From contig JBHGNT010000010.1 in the NCBI GenBank assembly GCA_043228905.1, positions 14,322,001 through 14,386,000 on the forward strand: a stretch of DNA of 64,000 bases. The letters are read 5' to 3'. A program made the translations under genes and the position numbers. Below the pieces are notes generated by a model. The model saw nothing but the letters and a program-made list of their open reading frames with translations. It was not told where the DNA came from and made no database searches. Origin of the DNA: Azolla caroliniana (Eukaryota; Polypodiophyta). Position 1 is the stretch's first letter. Every line of letters starts with the position of its first letter. Below, in pieces: positions 63,247-64,000 of this stretch.

Positions 63247-64000
63247 CTCCCCCTCAAGCTCAAACTGAGATTCCATCTGATCTGCCAGTTCCTTGCCTCG
63301 GCTTCTCCTAGCGTCTTTTCGCCTTGCTCGCACCCCTCATCCGGTTCGGTCCTGCGTTCCACAACCCCTCCAGTCCAACGCTTCTTGACCCATCCAGCTC
63401 CATGCATCTTGACCCATCCAACCGCCGCATCTCGACCCCTACAGTCGGCTTGTCTACTCATTAAGCCCATCTCAGCTCCATCGTTGTCGCGGTATTGGCG
63501 CTTCTCGACCCGTCGAATCCTTCGTTTCGGTGTCGGCTTCGGCTGCCTTCCTGTCCGCTTGGCTTTCACTTTATTCGGCTCCTCCGAATCGAACCACTCG
63601 ACTGACGCAGCTGTCTCCAATTTGTCATCCGTCTGCAAGCCCTTGACCACATCCGAACATTTTCTGGTCCCAGCCTCTTTCCTTTGGTCGGCTCTGTCCT
63701 TCTTGACTCTACCGCCTTTGCTGCTTGTTCCAACTCTATCGGATGTGTTGACTTCTTCAATCGATTCGGCATCTTGTTCAGTTTCAACTTTCTCTCGTTG
63801 CTCTCTCCATTTTTCTCTACCTGTGCGGCACATTGAGATGTTATAGCCCAAGCATCTCCAAGAAGTGTTGCAACTTGTCCGATCCGAGCGCTTTGGTGAA
63901 GATGTCGGCAACCTGCCGATCGGTTCGAACATATCGGAGTTAAAATTCACCGCTCAAGACCCGCTCGCGCACAAAGTGATCATGAACTTCTATGTGCTTT
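63247..64000 (-). pseudogene. Copia element M: RNase H end and extra 3' region
   Basis: At the window edge the minus strand encodes VHDHFVRERVLSGEF, a TAA, then LRYVRTDRQVADIFTKALGSDKLQHFLEMLGL and a stop (about 63840-64000): the end of RNase H with an internal nonsense codon. Between this and the PPT, about 590 bp are open in one frame (63950-63201), which is Lys/Arg/Glu-rich and contains CSDVVKGLQTDD, the counterpart of the extra region of K. Confidence 0.75.

Overview
This window is a repeat-dominated stretch of a plant nuclear genome. The evidence is a DEAD-box RNA helicase gene with introns at the right edge, tRNA genes without an encoded CCA tail, many Ty1/copia elements with a primer-binding site for initiator Met tRNA (TGGTATCAGAGC), and two Ty3/gypsy elements of one unusual lineage. 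Names used here (A, B, C, D, E, G1, G2, H, I, J, K, L, M, N, P) are labels for this window only. The species cannot be told from the sequence. Almost no single-copy host sequence is visible left of 59.6 kb. || 1-5.1 kb: an LTR remnant, a Ulp1-like protease relic, the 3' part of copia element A with its LTR, a gag relic B, and a solo LTR-like block P1. 5.1-14.9 kb: old copia element C. It was split by a complete young copia element D (6663-12026; target duplication GTCAG; 286/288-bp LTRs; one open Gag-Pol frame) and by an 895-bp insertion rich in tRNA-derived SINE-like heads. 14.9-21.4 kb: a hAT-like MITE, a second P block, two H-related LTRs (E1, E2) and decayed minus-strand copia L. 21.4-26.2 kb: decayed minus-strand copia K. 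26.2-27.0 kb: a reversed LTR (J) and a chromodomain fragment of a chromovirus integrase. || 27.0-32.9 and 57.0-58.1 kb: a tandem array with a homogeneous 1,618-bp higher-order repeat. Each unit carries one foldable tRNA-Glu(CTC) gene on the minus strand plus degenerate tRNA-Glu relics. The array is cut inside one tRNA copy by gypsy element H (32924-57028; 4-bp target duplication TCGT). H itself contains three later insertions: copia G1 (34312-39812; CTTCC), copia G2 (40354-45656; CACCC) and gypsy I (49794-56153). || 58.1-59.6 kb: decayed copia N. 59.6-61.5 kb: AT-rich host spacer. 61.5-62.75 kb: the last three exons of a minus-strand DDX3/Ded1-type helicase, with copia M (62808 to beyond the window) in an upstream intron. 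|| The genes form no pathway. The story is one of transposition: D looks autonomous and recent. G1, G2 and I look recent by LTR similarity yet carry broken frames, and I has lost its protease, so they were probably moved by proteins supplied in trans. The most unusual points are the tRNA-Glu satellite, an in-frame TAG shared by three diverged copies of one copia family, and paired LTRs that differ in length only through U3 minisatellite copy number.
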